64,000 nt of DNA from Gadus chalcogrammus. Its lineage: Eukaryota > Chordata > Actinopteri > Gadiformes > Gadidae. The translations under genes were made by a program, and so were the position numbers. The notes under the pieces are model-generated. The model was not told the origin of the DNA. It was given only the letters and a program-made list of their open reading frames with translations, and made no database searches. Shown here piece by piece: positions 53,000 to 64,000 of this stretch (its first letter is position 1; each line of letters opens with the position of its first letter). The stretch lies in NCBI RefSeq assembly GCF_026213295.1, contig NC_079413.1:22703884-22767883 (forward strand). Reading direction: 5' to 3'.

Positions 53000-53611
53000 T
53001 AGTTTTTGTAGGTCATTGTTACGGTTGTGTTAATATTGGAATTCATAGCACATCTGCTTCAGAAGAACTATACCCTTCAGTATGAAGATTCTCCAACGAG
53101 GTGGAGCACTACCACGTCCTGAGATGTGTTATGTCATGCTGTGGAAGATAACAGTATATCAGTCAGAATTATCTTCCAAAGAATGCAATGAGAGTAGACT
53201 GTTTGTACTCGACTACATCTTAATTTTGCATTAACTTTAGCCATTTCATTTTCATATATATTCCTTTATATATATTTGTATGTATCGAGTATACTATTGG
53301 AAATTTGAAATAAGTTGCATGTAATTATAACCCTTATTTAAAGTGTCTGCTATCGTGGATAAATACGTTAGCTTAAGGCAGTGGCGTCCCTATGCTGTTT
53401 TATTTGGGGATAAAGCCTTGGATGTTATTTAATTAGCCCCGAATAAAATATTCCTAAACATTTATAAGAAGCCTAGTCTAGATAGAAATAGTCCTTCTGG
53501 CAAGAGAATAAACAACAACCTGTTTACCACCTCAAGTGAATTAACCTATCCCATCCCCAGTCAGATCGAAACGAAAAAAGTCTTCATTCAATTCACCTTA
53601 CTGTGTGCGCG

Positions 53612-53725
<114 letters not shown>

Positions 53726-53836
53726 GGGGGTATCTCGTTTGTATCTCTATTAAGTTAATCTTTGGTGTGTGTCTATTTGGTGTGTTTATCTTTATGGTGT
53801 GTATCTATATGGTGTGTATCTATGGTGTGTGTGTAT

Positions 53837-54198
53837 TGTGGCGTCCCGCCCCCTAAACCTCGGTCCGGGCGGACCCGAGGTTTCATCCAGGACGGAATAT
53901 ACTACCGTCATCCACCAGCCGGCGACGGAGAGCGCCCGTTGAACCCCAATCAGCGAGATGGGAGACACCTGGCTGGACAGCCAGGAAGACATTTTAAAAG
54001 GAGCACGAGGACTGTCATTTGGGAGGAACGGGAGCGAGGAAGAAGGAAGCCCTCGGGTCTGCGAGCGACTAGAGGCCCACGGAGGCCCTAGAGACCGTGA
54101 GTATAATCTGTCTAAGATGTATGCAATAGGCCTACATTGTGCGGCTTAAACTTTGCTTGTACCTGGAACCCGGCTCATTGGGGGAGCAGGGTACCACA
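53837..54198. mobile_element. Solo LTR of a retrotransposon, copy B only
   Basis: A 362-bp unit starting TGTGGCGTCCCGCC and ending GGTACCACA, i.e. TG...CA with TGTGG/CCACA inverted tips. Inside are CCAATCAGCGAGATGGGAGA, a TTTTAAAAGG box and downstream R-like sequence, as in fish Gypsy LTRs. Copy A has no such sequence at the matching place. The TSD is not clean because the flank is TG/TATC-rich. Confidence 0.7.
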
Positions 54199-54217
54199 CT
54201 ATTTATATGGTGTATAC

Positions 54218-55754
54218 TAGTGATGGGCAAATGAAGCTTTTATAAAGCATTGAACCAGTTGAGCCAATGTTTCGAAAATGGGTTCATTACTCGAAGCTTC
54301 AGTGACAGTGACCTCTGCTGGCGAAGTTCGAGGCTGCAGTGGATTCAACGTATCCCTGCTTTGAAAACTATTTGACGCACAAACCCAAAAACTTAATAGC
54401 ATGATCTTTTCACGAATAAAGATTGATCTAAATACAGATGTCTAAATTGTTCTTAAAGGGATATGCCTAGCCTTCTGTCCAGATAGGCTAACTGATGTAG
54501 GCTAGGATATAATTGAAACGGCATATAAAAACGTTCCTCCCAGGAATGGGATTCGAGCCCGGATCCTCCACTCCAGTCAGTGTGTTATCCCCTAGTCGAC
54601 TCGAATCGATGCTTTACGTTGTTCTATTACATACATACCCTACTATGCACATCTCCCGTTAACGATTGTAGCATCGATTGTGGTTTTTTTTGTTCATTAA
54701 ATAATTAGGCGGTGACCAGCTGGCTTCGGACAAGGTTGGTTGGGTGTGCTTGAGTAACTCTAGTGGGTGATTATGTGGGATGGGGTTAGACACTCAAAGA
54801 TTTGTATTGAGGTAGGCTGCCTTATGGATTGAGTTGAGGGATTTTTTTGCTCAAAGCTTCTCCACCGAGCCGCGGATCAGTCAAGTGATTAATTCAGGCA
54901 ACGAACCAGTTGCTGGTTCGGATGTCATATGTCACGTGTTTTTATTATGATACATTTACGAATAAGATGCATCTTATCAAAATACAGATGTCTAAATTGT
55001 TCTTAAAAGGATAGACCAGCCTATGTCCAAATAGGCTAGTAGACTAGGATATTGAAACAGCATTTTATAAAAACCTATAACATGTTGACTTATTCTTATT
55101 CTATTCATTCGCTTTTAAATGTTTTATTCATTCGCTTTTCTAATATGTATTGTATTTCAATCTTGCCCCAGTAAAGCACTTTGAATGGCCTTGTGCCTGA
55201 ATTGTGCTATATAAATAAAATTGCCATGCCCTATTCTTCGTACCGAGATTGGAACCCCGGTATTTTGCACCAGAGTCAGTGTGTTATCCCCTACCCTAAT
55301 CTTGTTGACACACTTGTTTTATTACATAAATACTCTTCGCAACTCCCGTACACGGTTGTTGCTCCGATTGTGTGTTGTTATTTTCTTTTTTTCATTAAAT
55401 AATTAGGCGGTGACCTGGCTTCGGGCAACGTGGTTGGGTGTGCTTGAGTAACTTTGAAAGGGGGTGATTATGTGGGATGGGGTTAGACACTCAAAGATTT
55501 GGTATTGGGGTAGGCTGCCTTAGTTTTTTAACGGCTTATGGATTGAGTCGGTTTTCTTTTTTTTGCTCAAAGCTTCTCCACCGAGCCGCGGACCAGTCGG
55601 ATTCATTCAGGCAACGAACCAGTTGCTGCTTCGGACGTCACATGTCACGTGATTTTTTTTGCTCTGAAGCAAGCTTCGAAGCAGTGCTTCTTGGGAGTTG
55701 TAGATCAGGGTTTGAAGCACGTATCGAAGCTTCAGTGTCACACTGCCATCACTA
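54218..55754. mobile_element. Non-autonomous hAT element, 1537 bp, perfect 8-bp TSD
   Basis: Begins TAGTGATGGGCAAATGAAGC, ends CCATCACTA; GTGTATAC is duplicated at 54210-54217 and 55755-55762. The interior contains a partial tandem duplication: ATACAGATGTCTAAATTGTT occurs at 54434 and 54980, and CAGTGTGTTATCCCCTA at 54577 and 55278. No transposase. The empty site TGGTGTATACCTATGG is intact in copy A near 17090-17105. Confidence 0.92.
55085..55226 (+). mobile_element. LINE/SINE 3' tail nested in the hAT element
   Basis: AGTAAAGCACTTTGAATGGC and GTGCTATATAAATAAAATTG form a well-known fish retroposon tail. It is present in only one of the two internal repeats of the hAT element, so it arrived later. 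Confidence 0.7.
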
Positions 55755-55780
55755 GTGTATACCTATGGTTTGTGTGTGTG

Positions 55781-55888
<108 letters not shown>

Positions 55889-56842
55889 GGGTGTGTGTGC
55901 ATATGGTGTGAATCTATATGTGGTGTGAATCTATATGTGTATCTGTGGTGTGTGCGTGCATATGGTGTGAATCTATATGTGGTGTGTGTGTGTGTGTGTG
56001 TTAGGCGATGACTCCAGTTTAACCAGTGAATGAGTCTCTCTGGTCTCTTTGATGAAAGCTTCCTTCTCTCATACACACACACAAACACACTCACTCGCGC
56101 ACACAGTAAGGTGAATTGAATGAAGACTTTTTTCGTTTTGAAGTTTGAATCTAAATCAGTCAAATCAGACTCATCCCTTTAATTAAAATGAGGGAGGTCA
56201 TTTAAGATCAAACACAGAGCTGAAATAGCCTCTCACTGTTACAAAGGCGACCAGAGGGTGCCGAACCTGCATTGAGTTTTACTAATTAGCTCACTAGCCG
56301 CAGCTCGCCTGCCAAGTGTTTTTCTTAATTAGTTAAGATTTTTGGCAGAGATAATTTTACACCAATGAGGACTTATTTATGAATGAATACGTTGATTTGA
56401 GGTAGTAAATGACTTAAAATATTACAGTGTCCCTTTAACTCTCATTTGAAATTTGGACCATGAGTAAACTGTTCCTTCCTTCAAAGGTCTATCTTGGATA
56501 TTTAACTGCAGTTCTGTGAGTATCCCAACTTAACCATGAAGATGAACTGCAAACTGTAAGTCATTAATTTCTCATTACTCTTGGGCACATTGATGTATTT
56601 TGGCTTCCTGGTGGGTTAACCTGTTACCTGAAGGTTGATCTGAGTAGTAAGGATGTTTTATTGGTTCATGGGTTACTTAGGTGTTTGGTTTATGTTGGTT
56701 TTAATGATTTGTTAAAATGGTTACAGGCTCCAACTTATTGTTGTAAGATGGAGTAATGGGTTTGGTTCTGATATTTTTAGTCTTCTTTCATTCTACTCTC
56801 CTGAGCTCTGCATCTTCATCAAATGAGTGTTGCTCTACTGTG

Positions 56843-58530
56843 AGGGTGTGGTCTGAGTGAGCAGAGGTGCATGCTGGGATACAGAGCTGTCTCGAGTCTA
56901 CAGTTCTGTAGACACGCCCCCTCAGGGGAAACCGAGTGTTTGAGAAACTGTCGTGTCGTCAGTTGCATGGACTGGAATGTTCTTAAAGATGGAGACAGGG
57001 TTTCAGAAGGAGAAACACCAGGGGGAGATGAGGGGGCTCCTCATCTCAACGACTAAAACACAACGTCAGTCTGACACAGAGAACCATGGAACACATTCAA
57101 CAGTCCCCTCCAGGCATCGTGACTCCTCAGGAACAGTTTCATTTCCAAGAAGGTCTTATTTGGGGCCATCCCCATATGGATCCTGCTCCTCAAGAGCCAC
57201 ACCTCTCCACTGGGTGGTCTTCTGAACAGATGACCTCCTTCCTGTCCTCAGGCTGACTAAAGCTGCACCGTTTGCATCTGTGAAGGCCCCTCAATCACTA
57301 AACCACTGGACTACAAAGACATGACTTCAGAGATGTTGAATCAACCTGGGACACATTTTGGAGACGCCAAGCATAATCCATCACCAATGTGGGACGCCAC
57401 TGAAGAATGCTGTACATAATTTACGTCTCTGGAGACATTGGTTGTTCTGTTCTGGGTGCCCTGGCAGGAGAGCTGGGGGTGGATGATGGAATGTTATTTG
57501 CTATGAGGTTTTTACCCTGCATGATTGTTTGGCCTTTTATGGCTCAGTGGTGTGTGTGTTTGGGTTTGACATGAGATGGAAGATTTTTGAGCATCTCTAG
57601 GGTTCTACTGTGTGTGTGTCTCCCACTCACACCTGGCATGGGGTTCTTCGTGCCTGTCCTGGGTTCTATGTATGTGTGTGTGTCCGGCTTGCTTTGACAG
57701 TGATAATGTTCATACGGGGGTCTGTGTGATTAGAATGGTCAACCAAATCATACCTGATGGACGGCCACACGTTTACTTAAGGGCCTCCAGTAGACATGAA
57801 GAGCCCTGAGCGATGCTCCGGAGCGATATCCAACACACTGGGCAGGAAGGAGAGTATCCAAATCAAGTGTAAAAGGATGCAAGCGGCGTGTTCAGATCAG
57901 TGACTTCAAACTAAGACTACACCAATCAGGATCAATGGAGGATGGACACCAAAAGGAATTCCACAAGTAGTCTGAAGTCGGAAAGGGACCTCAATGGATG
58001 TTCAAGATGACCTTCAGATCTGTAATGAGACGGCTCTTCCTACCTGGCTGGATTGATGGAGAGCCCTGTTGATTTTCTCTTGTTCCCAGTTGCACGTCTT
58101 CTCAGGCTGAACTGTAATTGTTTCGGACAGGACTAGCTGAACGATTGGTTCCCTTAAATCAGAACCAACCCGGGAACTCCAGCTAGTGCGCTCTTCGAGC
58201 TGAAGTTGTGCTCTTCAGCTGAGGAGGAAAGGAAACCTTCACTGGGGCTTCAAGGTGTAAAGAGGAGGATGTTTCAAAGTGTTCCATGGTACTCTGATGA
58301 AGACCGTTGTTGTGTTCCACTGGCTGCGAGGGAGAACCCACACATCTTCCTCTTGGCCTTTCTCCTCTGAGAATCCTGGCGCCATCTTGAAGGATATTCC
58401 AGCTCATGTAACTGATGTCACGACAGATTCTCAAACACTTGGGTTCTCCTGAGGGGTGTGTCTACGGAACTGAAGACTTCAGACAGCACTGTATCCCAGC
58501 ATGCACCTCTGCTCACTCAGACCACACCCC
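56843..58530. repeat. Long imperfect inverted repeat, copy B
   Basis: Arms about 56843-57115 and 58262-58530, the counterpart of 18301-20030 in copy A. The left arm contains an open frame MDWNVLKDGDRVSEGE with no known family. Confidence 0.75.
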
Positions 58531-59883
58531 CATGAGTAGGATGCAACACTCTAGTGATGGAGATGTAGAGTTTTATAAGTAGCGAGGGAGCAGACTAAGG
58601 TAATGGAATGTCAAGTCTGTAAATCTTTATTGTGGGCAGTGCTTTCACTCAGATGCCCACTTCTCACTGGAGCTGTACATGTGTTGGCTGGCTGGCATGA
58701 TTTGCTGTTGGTGATGAGGCGGTCAGGGTGACGTTGCAGGGCTATGGTCGGCTCTCTGTGAGCTCAACGTTTAGATTTGCTCTGTGTGGTTTGTACCCTG
58801 AATAATCGAGATAATTGTAAAATGTAGACACGGTTTTGTATTGAATAATTCCCGGATTTTAGGTTTAAAGTTGTTGTGGGACGTACATGGTAGTTTGGTT
58901 CTTCGTATGGTTTTGAGTGATATAACTTGTACACACTGGGTGCATAATAATGTAAAGGTACACTGAATAGTATTAATGACCAACAGCAACAAACAGATCT
59001 CCTCAAGGTAAGTCTGTTGGCTGTGTTTTAATGAAGACCATCGCTTGACTTCAGGATCTTCCTCCGTTCAGCTCAAGGTGAGGCGCTGGTTCTGTTTTTT
59101 CTTTGGTTGGTTCCGGCCGGAATGTTCGTATTCCAGTCGGACGGTTTGTGCTTCCCGCCGTGGAAGGTTCTGAGTGTGGTCACTTGATTTAGTCCCAATG
59201 GTTAGCATAGAACGTTGTAGTCTTGACAACCATAATAAACCACCTGGCAGTTAGTCTGACGGGAGTCCCCTGAGGGAATCTGGCGGAACGTTCTTGATTG
59301 TATTTGAGTAACCTCGAGTCGTTGCCAACGGAAACAATTTTTTCAGTCGGTTTCCATTGGGAATTGTTGCCCCTATCTTAATCAACTAAAGTTTGATATT
59401 AAATAGATACTGAGACGTACGTCGTACAATACGTTGATAATTTCCGATGGTTGCTCCGTACTTTTAACCACGATGACGTTGTGGGACTCTCTGCGTTCAA
59501 AACCGCGTTCTACTTGCGGGCCCATTTTTGACATCAGGGAAGGCTGAAAATCATTTCAAGGTGGAAGATAATTTGACATTTCTTCAACGGAACCCAGCAC
59601 CTGAATATGGCTGAGTATATTTGATTTAATATCGATACTGCTTAGTGTTCTTTGTTACTTCAGCTTTCGTACGTTCTAAATATCTGGTGTCAATAATTGC
59701 CACAGAAGTTAAACCCTACCCAATGGAATGACGTTAAACAACGACTTTGGTGCAGAGTTACCAACTGGATAATATCAAAGCTAAAATAATGGCCGTCATT
59801 CCCACATGTTACAGTAGAAGATACTCTAGAACTGTACAAGGTTAAAAAGGTAACATGTAGTTTGTCCCAAGGTGTCTGCCTCC

Positions 59884-60046
59884 TCACCCAGAGCAAGACC
59901 TCCACCTCCTCACCCAGAGCCAGACCTCCACCTCCTCACCCGGAGCCAGACCTCCACCTCCTCACCCAGAGCCAGACCTCCACCTCCTCACCCAGAGCCA
60001 GACCTCCACCTCCTCACCCAGAGCCAGACCTCCACCTCCGGTCAGA
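59884..60046. repeat. 26-bp minisatellite, about six units, copy B
   Basis: Same unit as at 21365-21632 with fewer copies. Confidence 0.95.
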
Positions 60047-60445
60047 AGTCCTCCAGAACAGGTCAGTGCTCTGTGTGAGTAGAGTCTTCTCAGGTCAGTT
60101 TCAATGCATGGCCTGAACCACTTCTTTAAACTTGTGGACTGCTCTGTCTTCATTCCCAAAAACGGGCCTTGGCTTGAGCTATAAAATAATAGTTCAATTA
60201 ATTGTGTAACTCGGTTTCGGATGAGTCAAATAAGTTTATTGTTGGGCAAATGCTGATATAACCCTGCTGTTGTAGCTGAAAGGCGAGGCTTAGAGGCTGG
60301 GGACCGGAGGCTTGTGGTGCCAGGATGGACCGGAGACTGAGGCTGGAGACCAGGGGCCTGCAGCACCGGACCAGAGGGTATATATACCAGACGACTACAT
60401 CTGTTTTACCACATGTTGAAGCAAGACTTCCGCTGTTTGTTCCAG

Positions 60446-61445
60446 ACCAGGACTGTCTGAGGAGAGCTGCTGGAGGAGCTGAGACGCTGGAGGACGACTA
60501 GGAATCGACCAACAAGGATTCCTCGTAAGTTTGTATTTACTTACATGGTTGATTTAAAGGGTAAAATACAGCTGTTACTTTGACATGCGTTAACCAACAA
60601 CCGCTGTGTTTTCTTACTAGAACGTGTTTCTGGAGCTGAGGCGAGCTGGTAGGGGAGCCGTGAATCTGGAGGATGACCATCACTCTACCAACCAGGGTTG
60701 TAAGTTTGTATTAACCAAACAAACTGGAAATAAAGGGCTTAAAAATAAGACAAACTACATGTTTGTTACCAGACTTTAGGGCCAGACTCGCGCTGTTTGT
60801 TCCAGACCAGGACTCTGGCTGAGGAGAGCTGATGGAGGAGCCAAGACTCTGGAGGACGACATCACTCCACCAACCAGGATCCTCGTAAGTTTGCCTAAAA
60901 TAAACAGAGTAGACTTGTTGTAACGCAGTATTAGTTTGTCCAGTACAAGTTACGGCATACTATTGTGGTTGTTTACCAGACAAACTACAGCTGCTACTTT
61001 GTTACGCGCCATTAGAGCCCAACTACTCCTGTGTTTGTGACCTTACATTAGAGACAAACTACTACTGTGTTTGTTACCTGATATTAGAGCAAACTACTCC
61101 TGTGTTTGTTACCTTGCGTTAGAGCCCAACTACTCCTGTGTTTGTTACCTTACATTAGAGACAAACTGCTACTGTGTTTGTTACCTTGCATTAGAGACAA
61201 ACGACTACTGTGTTTGTTACCTTACATTAGAGACAAACTACTACTGTGTTTGTTACCTGATATTAGAGCAAACTACTCCTGTGTTTGTTACCTTGCGTTA
61301 GAGCCCAACTACTCCTGTGTTTGTTACCTTACATTATAGACAAATTACGTTTGTAACCAGACCAGGAATCTGGAGGACTGATGGAGAAGCCATACATCTG
61401 GAAGGCAAATCCTGAGGACCACCAGGAATCTACCATCAAGGATTC
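60446..61445 (+). ncRNA. Exon-like module array, copy B (four modules)
   Basis: Modules end with donors GTAAGTTTG at 60525, 60710 and 60885; the fourth ends at about 61449 with ATAAAT in place of GTAAGT, as in copy A second unit. A 36-bp tandem array (60970-61345) lies in the intron between the third and fourth. Non-coding status and transcription are inferred. Confidence 0.4.
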
Positions 61446-63702
61446 CTCATAAATGTGCATTATCTGGACATAGTGGAATAGGTAGGGGGTTGGGGGTTCA
61501 ACTCTCAATCCAATGGTGCCGGGTTCAAGCCCTCAGAATACAGCGATGCGTCCTTGAGCAAGGCGCCCTAAAGCCTGCCTGCTCCTTAATGACTTATCTT
61601 TGGTTCAGATAATGTTGCATCTTTTGAATATTGAACCTAATCATTGTCCTTGTTTGGTCCGAGCAGACACACCTGAGCTGAACCTCACCTGATCCTGTTT
61701 GGTCGGGGGTAGACACACCTGAGCTAAACCCGCCCTGATCCTGACATCCTGCTGGTCCCGTCTCCTCAGTTCATCTGAGCCTCGACCTCCAGAAGACCTG
61801 CTGAGCTCAGCAGTCTGAGGCTGATGGATCAATGACCTCCAGTGGGAGTGTTCTTCTTGACCCCCCACCTAACCGTGTGCTTCCACACGCCTTTCCCTCA
61901 CGTCTGTCACTAACTTCACTACTCTCTACTGCTTCCTCTTTTCTTCCTTCTCTGTGGTTTGAACCTTTACACGGAAGGCGCGTCTTCCTGCCCTCAGAGG
62001 GTTTAGCGTTAGGGTTGAGTGTCAGGGTTTAGAGTCAGGGACAGAGCTGGTCAGGGAGGACTGCTTTTACAAAAACCTCTTCACTTGCTTTCGGAATGGT
62101 GGTGACATTTTGAAAAGATTCATTTGGGAAAATGTTTTCCTCTGCTTTCCTTTACAAAATTGTATCAAACTTATGTCAAGTGTTTTTGTTTATATATTAA
62201 AATCCCACATTGACTTCTACATGTTTGTAACGGTTCATTTAATTGTCCTTTAACTTGGTTAATGTCAAGCTAAACTCCCGCAATACATTCAATATACATG
62301 ATTATTATTCTGCAATGTTCACATAATCCATTTTGTAAAAATATGAAACCTCCATATTACTACTAAATTCAGGCCTATTAATGTATTTAACAATGTACAT
62401 ACTGCCCCGCAGGCCATTCTCTGCTACTACGACACGTTCAATCCACCAACCCGTCTCAAATCAATGTACTATAGCTACGTTGGTTCAAACGGAAAATGTA
62501 GTTTGGTGTGAGACTGTTGTCCAGCAGAGGGAGCTGTTACACCTTAATTATACAGAAATGTCTGTATTTACATTTTAAAATGTTCATGGGCTGGTCTAGT
62601 TTGTCTGCAAATAACTCTGCCTCCAGCAACAGGATTGGTTGAAACATATGAAGTGAAGGAAATAAAAGCCCAGTTCACCAGATCTGTGGTCAGCTGCGGT
62701 CAGATTTTGGATCATGAATGTATTGAGCTCGGAGGAGCTCAATACATTGAGGAGGAGCACGGCAGGACGCGTGTTTACCTGGTCGATTAGTCCCTGAACG
62801 CAGACCCTGAACCCAGACATCCCAAAATATTTATAATTATTTATAGCCTAGTCTAGATAGTCCTTCTGGCAAGAGAATAAACAGTTTAAAAACATAACCT
62901 TTTTACCACCTCAAGTGAATTAACCTATCCTATCCCCAGTCAGATGTGTGTGTAAAGTCTGTCTCACTTGTATTAATTTTACTCTGAAATAACTGGAATG
63001 GAACTTTAGGCATTATGAAAATATGTTCATGCAAAATAAAGCATAGAAATCATTTTGGCATTTTCATTCAACACATAACCGGTGTTTTCAGAAATGTCCA
63101 CTTTGGCCGGAGTTTTTAGAAATGATAGTTTTCTGTGATAAAAACGGCGTTCCCTTCGTGTAAACGGGGCATGAGTGGAGAGAGAGGAGAGGGATCACAG
63201 GTGAAGGTGGTTGGGTTAATTAGGGGAGATCAGGGTGGCAGGCAGGTGAATGGGAAAACCAGGGGCGGACCATGACAGACCCTAATTGACCATTACTGAA
63301 ACGACTTTGAAATGACGAAATGGTAAACCATTGGTCATCTGTGTTTTGAAACAATCCTCCCCCTACCCTACCTCTAAATATAGCCTACCAAACATTAGGT
63401 TGTGATGCCCTTGACTGCCATACAATTTTAAGACATAAAATAATTCAAACCATGAAACAGCCACACGATCTTGAACAAACAAATATTAATATTTCAACAA
63501 GGCAGGTAAAGCCAACGTGTTGATAATAACTAGATATACATAACGTAGGCCTAATTACCAGTACAAGTCATTTTTGTCCTGTCATTAAATTTGCTATTTC
63601 AATAGGATCAAAAGATCCCGCAAAGCACTTCCTGGACGGGTCTCTGGAGACTGAATCGTATAGGTTTACATCGTTGACGAAGGAGAAAGTAAGGTCTATA
63701 CA

Positions 63703-63730
63703 ATGGACGGTGGCGGAGATGAAATATCAG
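63703..63730 (+). CDS. bax: BAX-like gene, exon 1 of the duplicated copy (partial)
   Basis: The 28-bp coding part of exon 1 is identical to 28696-28723 (MDGGGDEIS). The donor differs: copy A reads CAG|GTAAGTGTG, copy B CAG|GTGTGTC, a 4-bp deletion. Remaining exons would lie beyond 64000, so whether this is a functional second gene cannot be told from here. Confidence 0.7.
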
Positions 63731-64000
63731 GTGTGTCTACAAAACGAGAAGGATATGATAATAGTTACATTTGGTGTTTCGGCGATTTACATTACTTAAG
63801 TCATGTAAGTGGAGCGTCCCCAAAGTTTTCAAGACCGCTATAGAAGCGTAACGGAGATAAGAACACGCAGCGCGGGGCGCCTATCCATTTGGCGATTCGG
63901 CGACTTGCATTACTTTAAGTTACAAGAGTATGGCTACAAGAGAGGCGGTGTGGCGAAACTAACTGGCGCGGGTTTATAATGAATATAAACCAGCGCCGCT

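Noticed and set aside
54535..54605. tRNA gene on the minus strand (GGATCCGGGCTCGAATCCC)
   Set aside because: No acceptor stem or box A fits, and a diverged partner at 55236-55300 shows it is part of a repeat in a hAT element.

Overview
The window is eukaryotic and almost certainly teleost fish. Coding exons are short and bounded by GT..AG introns, proteins match vertebrate families (PA28-gamma, BAX, C-type lectin, PRKAR1, B30.2), and the transposons are typical of fish (Harbinger/HARBI1, hAT, 5S-derived and tRNA-derived SINEs, L2-like LINE tails). Dinucleotide (AC/GT)n tracts are exceptionally dense, with about ten tracts of 70 to 134 bp. That would suit a gadiform (cod-like) genome, but the species is an inference.

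Layout. 1-4.9 kb: a disabled HARBI1-like transposase in a Harbinger element, a MITE-like block, a hairpin, and a complete hAT insertion with target-site duplication (TSD). 5.1-15.7 kb (minus): a complete ten-exon psme3 gene (PA28-gamma, 260 aa) whose introns hold a MITE, a tRNA-SINE, a 0.86 kb minisatellite and a 5S-rRNA-derived SINE. 16.7-29.0 kb: copy A of a large segmental duplication whose copy B fills 53.0-64.0 kb. It holds long inverted repeats, 26-bp and 36-bp tandem repeats and a series of exon-like modules that look non-coding. 28.7-31.0 kb (plus): a complete six-exon BAX-like gene at the end of copy A; copy B carries its first exon just before the window ends.

31-37 kb: repeats, an L2-like LINE tail, a C-rich tract, an isolated PRY-SPRY (B30.2) exon and an isolated Ig-like exon, both minus. 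37.7-43.3 kb (minus): a complete six-exon type II membrane C-type-lectin-like gene (211 aa). Its fourth intron is mostly (GT)67, and another intron holds a 47-bp tandem array with NF-Y and CRE-like motifs. 44-53 kb: a duplicated first exon of that lectin gene, a large inverted duplication, hAT remnants, the first two coding exons of a prkar1b-like gene with a 1-bp frameshift, and several MITEs.

The genes form no pathway or operon. The coherent theme is structural: a duplicated block next to an apoptosis gene, with copy-specific insertions (solo LTR, hAT element, microsatellite expansion) that can be ordered because the other copy keeps the empty sites. Exon boundaries were placed by reading splice motifs and checking phase by hand; no alignments were run.
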